7,341 bases of DNA from Olsenella sp. (GTDB lineage: Bacteria; Actinomycetota; Coriobacteriia; Coriobacteriales; Atopobiaceae). Shown here piece by piece: positions 6,042 to 7,341 of the stretch. The number at the start of each line of letters is the position of its first letter. The first letter of the stretch is position 1. The notes under the pieces are model-generated. The model was not told the origin of the DNA, made no database searches, and saw only the letters and a list, made by a program, of their open reading frames with translations. The translations under genes and the position numbers were made by a program. The DNA lies in assembly GCA_015062715.1 (NCBI GenBank), contig SUUD01000096.1:1-7341 (forward strand), given 5' to 3'.

Positions 6042-7277
6042 ATGAACGACCTGGGCAGGAGGGCACTCGCCGTGCTGTTCTCGGGCGCGCTCGCCTGCTC
6101 CGCCCTCTTCGCGACGCCCGCCCTCGCCGACGAGTACGACGAGCAGATCGAGCAGCACGAGCAGGAGGCCAAGGAGCAGGAGGAGGCCGCAGCCGAGCAC
6201 GAGCAGGCTGCCGCCGAGGCCGGCGAGGCCTACGAGGCCACGCAGACCGAGCTCTCCGAGCTCCAGAAGCGCGTCGAGGAGACCACCCAGGCCTACAACG
6301 AGGCGCAGGCGCGCCTCGACAAGCTCAACGAGGACATCGCCGCCAAGCAGGCCAGCATCGACGAGATCGAGGCCCAGCTGCCGGAGTTGCGCAGCCGCGC
6401 CTCCGAGGCCATGCGCGGCATGTACAAGATCCAGCAGGGCGCGCCGGGCCTCGTGGGCCTCATCCTCGCGTCCGACAACTTCAACGAGTTCCTCACCATG
6501 CTCACCTACATCGACGCCGTCCAGGAGCGCAACTTCGCCGCCGTCGACGAGCTCGTCGAGTCGGAGAAGGAGCTCGCCCGCCAGAAGGCCGAGCTCGACC
6601 TCGAGCAGGCCGCCGCCTCCGACGAGGCGAAGGCGGCCGAGGAGGCCCTCGCCCAGGCGCAGGCCGCCCGCGACGAGGTCCAGCGCCGCGCCGAGGAGGA
6701 GGCCGCACGCCAGGCCGCCGAGGCACAGGCCGCCATCGAGGCCGCCATGGCCGCCCAGGAGGCGTCCGACGCGGCCGACGAGGCCCGCCAGGCCCAGGAG
6801 GAGGCGCGGCGCGCCGAGGAGGAGGCCAAGCGCGTCTTCGAGACGGCCAACGGCCAGCAGGCCACCATCGAGGTCCCCAACTCCTACGTGCCCAGCTCCG
6901 TGAACTGGAACATGTCGCGTGACGACTTCGTCAACGAGTGGGCGGGCCGCATCGACTCCTACCTCGCGGGCTCCCCGCTCGAGGGCCACGGCCGCACCTT
7001 CGCCGAGGCCGCCTGGGACTACGGCGTCGACCCGCGCTGGTCGCCCGCCATCTCCTTCACCGAGAGCTCCCAGGGCCGCTACTGCTTCCGTCCCCACAAC
7101 GCCTGGGGCTGGGGCCACGCGAGCTGGCCCGACTGGGACACCGCCATCCGCGACCACGTCGCCGGCCTCGCCGCGGGCTATGGGCCCACCATCAGCGTCG
7201 CGCATGCCAAGCGCTACTGCCCGCCCAACTGGCAGTACTGGTACGCCACCACGCTGGCCCAGATGGAGCGCATCTAG
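6042..7277 (+). CDS. Secreted PcsB-type coiled-coil protein with C-terminal lysozyme-like domain
   Basis: A 411-residue exported protein probably acting on peptidoglycan outside the membrane. Residues 1-29 are a signal peptide: NDLGRR positive end, hydrophobic LAVLFSGALACSALFA, cleavage after ALA before Asp30. Residues 30-267 are a long Glu/Ala/Gln-rich coiled coil, broken at about 120-165 by SEAMRGMYKIQQGAPGLVGL and the following ILASDNFNEFLTMLTYIDAV. This is the characteristic hinge segment of PcsB/CwlO/RipC-like N-terminal domains that, in studied relatives, contact FtsX. Residues about 290-411 form a compact Trp-rich domain with EAAWDYGVDPRWSPAIS, a likely catalytic Glu341 in TESSQG, an NAWGWG core (353-358), and Cys348/Cys393 that might form a disulfide. 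That pattern resembles the lysozyme-like/glucosaminidase fold, not the CHAP or NlpC/P60 domain usual after this type of coiled coil. Cleaved bond and enzymatic activity are inference. It is transcribed away from uppP. Confidence 0.85.
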   Translation: MNDLGRRALAVLFSGALACSALFATPALADEYDEQIEQHEQEAKEQEEAAAEHEQAAAEAGEAYEATQTELSELQKRVEETTQAYNEAQARLDKLNEDIAAKQASIDEIEAQLPELRSRASEAMRGMYKIQQGAPGLVGLILASDNFNEFLTMLTYIDAVQERNFAAVDELVESEKELARQKAELDLEQAAASDEAKAAEEALAQAQAARDEVQRRAEEEAARQAAEAQAAIEAAMAAQEASDAADEARQAQEEARRAEEEAKRVFETANGQQATIEVPNSYVPSSVNWNMSRDDFVNEWAGRIDSYLAGSPLEGHGRTFAEAAWDYGVDPRWSPAISFTESSQGRYCFRPHNAWGWGHASWPDWDTAIRDHVAGLAAGYGPTISVAHAKRYCPPNWQYWYATTLAQMERI

Positions 7278-7293
7278 CGCGTATTATGTTTCC

Positions 7294-7318
7294 GCAGGTA
7301 GACATACCTGCATATTTT
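7294..7318 (+). terminator. Probable intrinsic terminator of the secreted-protein gene
   Basis: GCAGGTA (7294-7300) and TACCTGC (7305-7311) form a perfect 7-bp stem with a GACA loop, followed by ATATTTTCC. It starts 17 bp after the stop codon. The stem is only moderately GC-rich and the T-run short, so efficiency may be modest. The remaining bases to 7341 show no gene. Confidence 0.65.
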
Positions 7319-7341
7319 CCTCGCGTCCCAATTTGTCCCTA

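Noticed and set aside
5934..7205. Long minus-strand open frame (423 codons) opposite the secreted protein
   Set aside because: The Leu/Gly/Val-rich product is the complement of a Glu/Ala-rich coiled coil. The plus strand has a ribosome-binding site, signal peptide and a recognisable C-terminal domain.

Overview
This is a GC-rich window with a strong preference for G or C at third codon positions. It carries six protein genes: one cut off at the left edge and five complete. The gene complement (PcrA-type helicase, DegV protein, LsrF-like aldolase, UppP, and a PcsB-type coiled-coil protein ending in a lysozyme-like domain), together with the base composition, suggests a Gram-positive actinobacterial host. 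My best guess is a gut or oral Coriobacteriia (Olsenella/Collinsella/Atopobium-like). This is inference from protein character, not a database match.

Layout. Positions 1-2039 (minus): UvrD/PcrA helicase, missing its C-terminal end. Positions 2120-2575 (minus): low-molecular-weight protein tyrosine phosphatase, same direction as the helicase and 80 bp upstream of it. Positions 2708-3577 (plus): DegV-family (FakB-like) fatty-acid-binding protein, divergent from the phosphatase. Positions 3665-4543 (minus): LsrF-type class I aldolase/thiolase, convergent with degV and ending at a clear intrinsic terminator. Positions 4689-5618 (minus): undecaprenyl-diphosphatase UppP. Then comes a 423-bp non-coding region holding several inverted repeats, including a perfect 14-bp palindrome. 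Positions 6042-7277 (plus): secreted coiled-coil protein with a C-terminal lysozyme-like domain, followed by a hairpin that is probably its terminator.

The genes do not form one pathway. Two adjacent, divergent genes at the right both concern the cell wall: UppP recycles the lipid carrier and the secreted protein probably cuts or remodels peptidoglycan. They share one intergenic control region. The left half is DNA repair plus a phosphatase, and the middle holds lipid-binding and sugar-phosphate type enzymes.

I found no CRISPR array, tRNA, rRNA, transposase or clear defence system. The most unusual signal is a long palindromic element (about 83 bp, with perfect 19-bp arms) lying in frame inside the helicase gene. 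It sits in an expanded, poorly conserved linker just before helicase motif V and is translated as about 28 extra residues, an arrangement resembling the protein-coding palindromic elements known from Rickettsia. The second most interesting feature is the domain architecture of the right-hand secreted protein.
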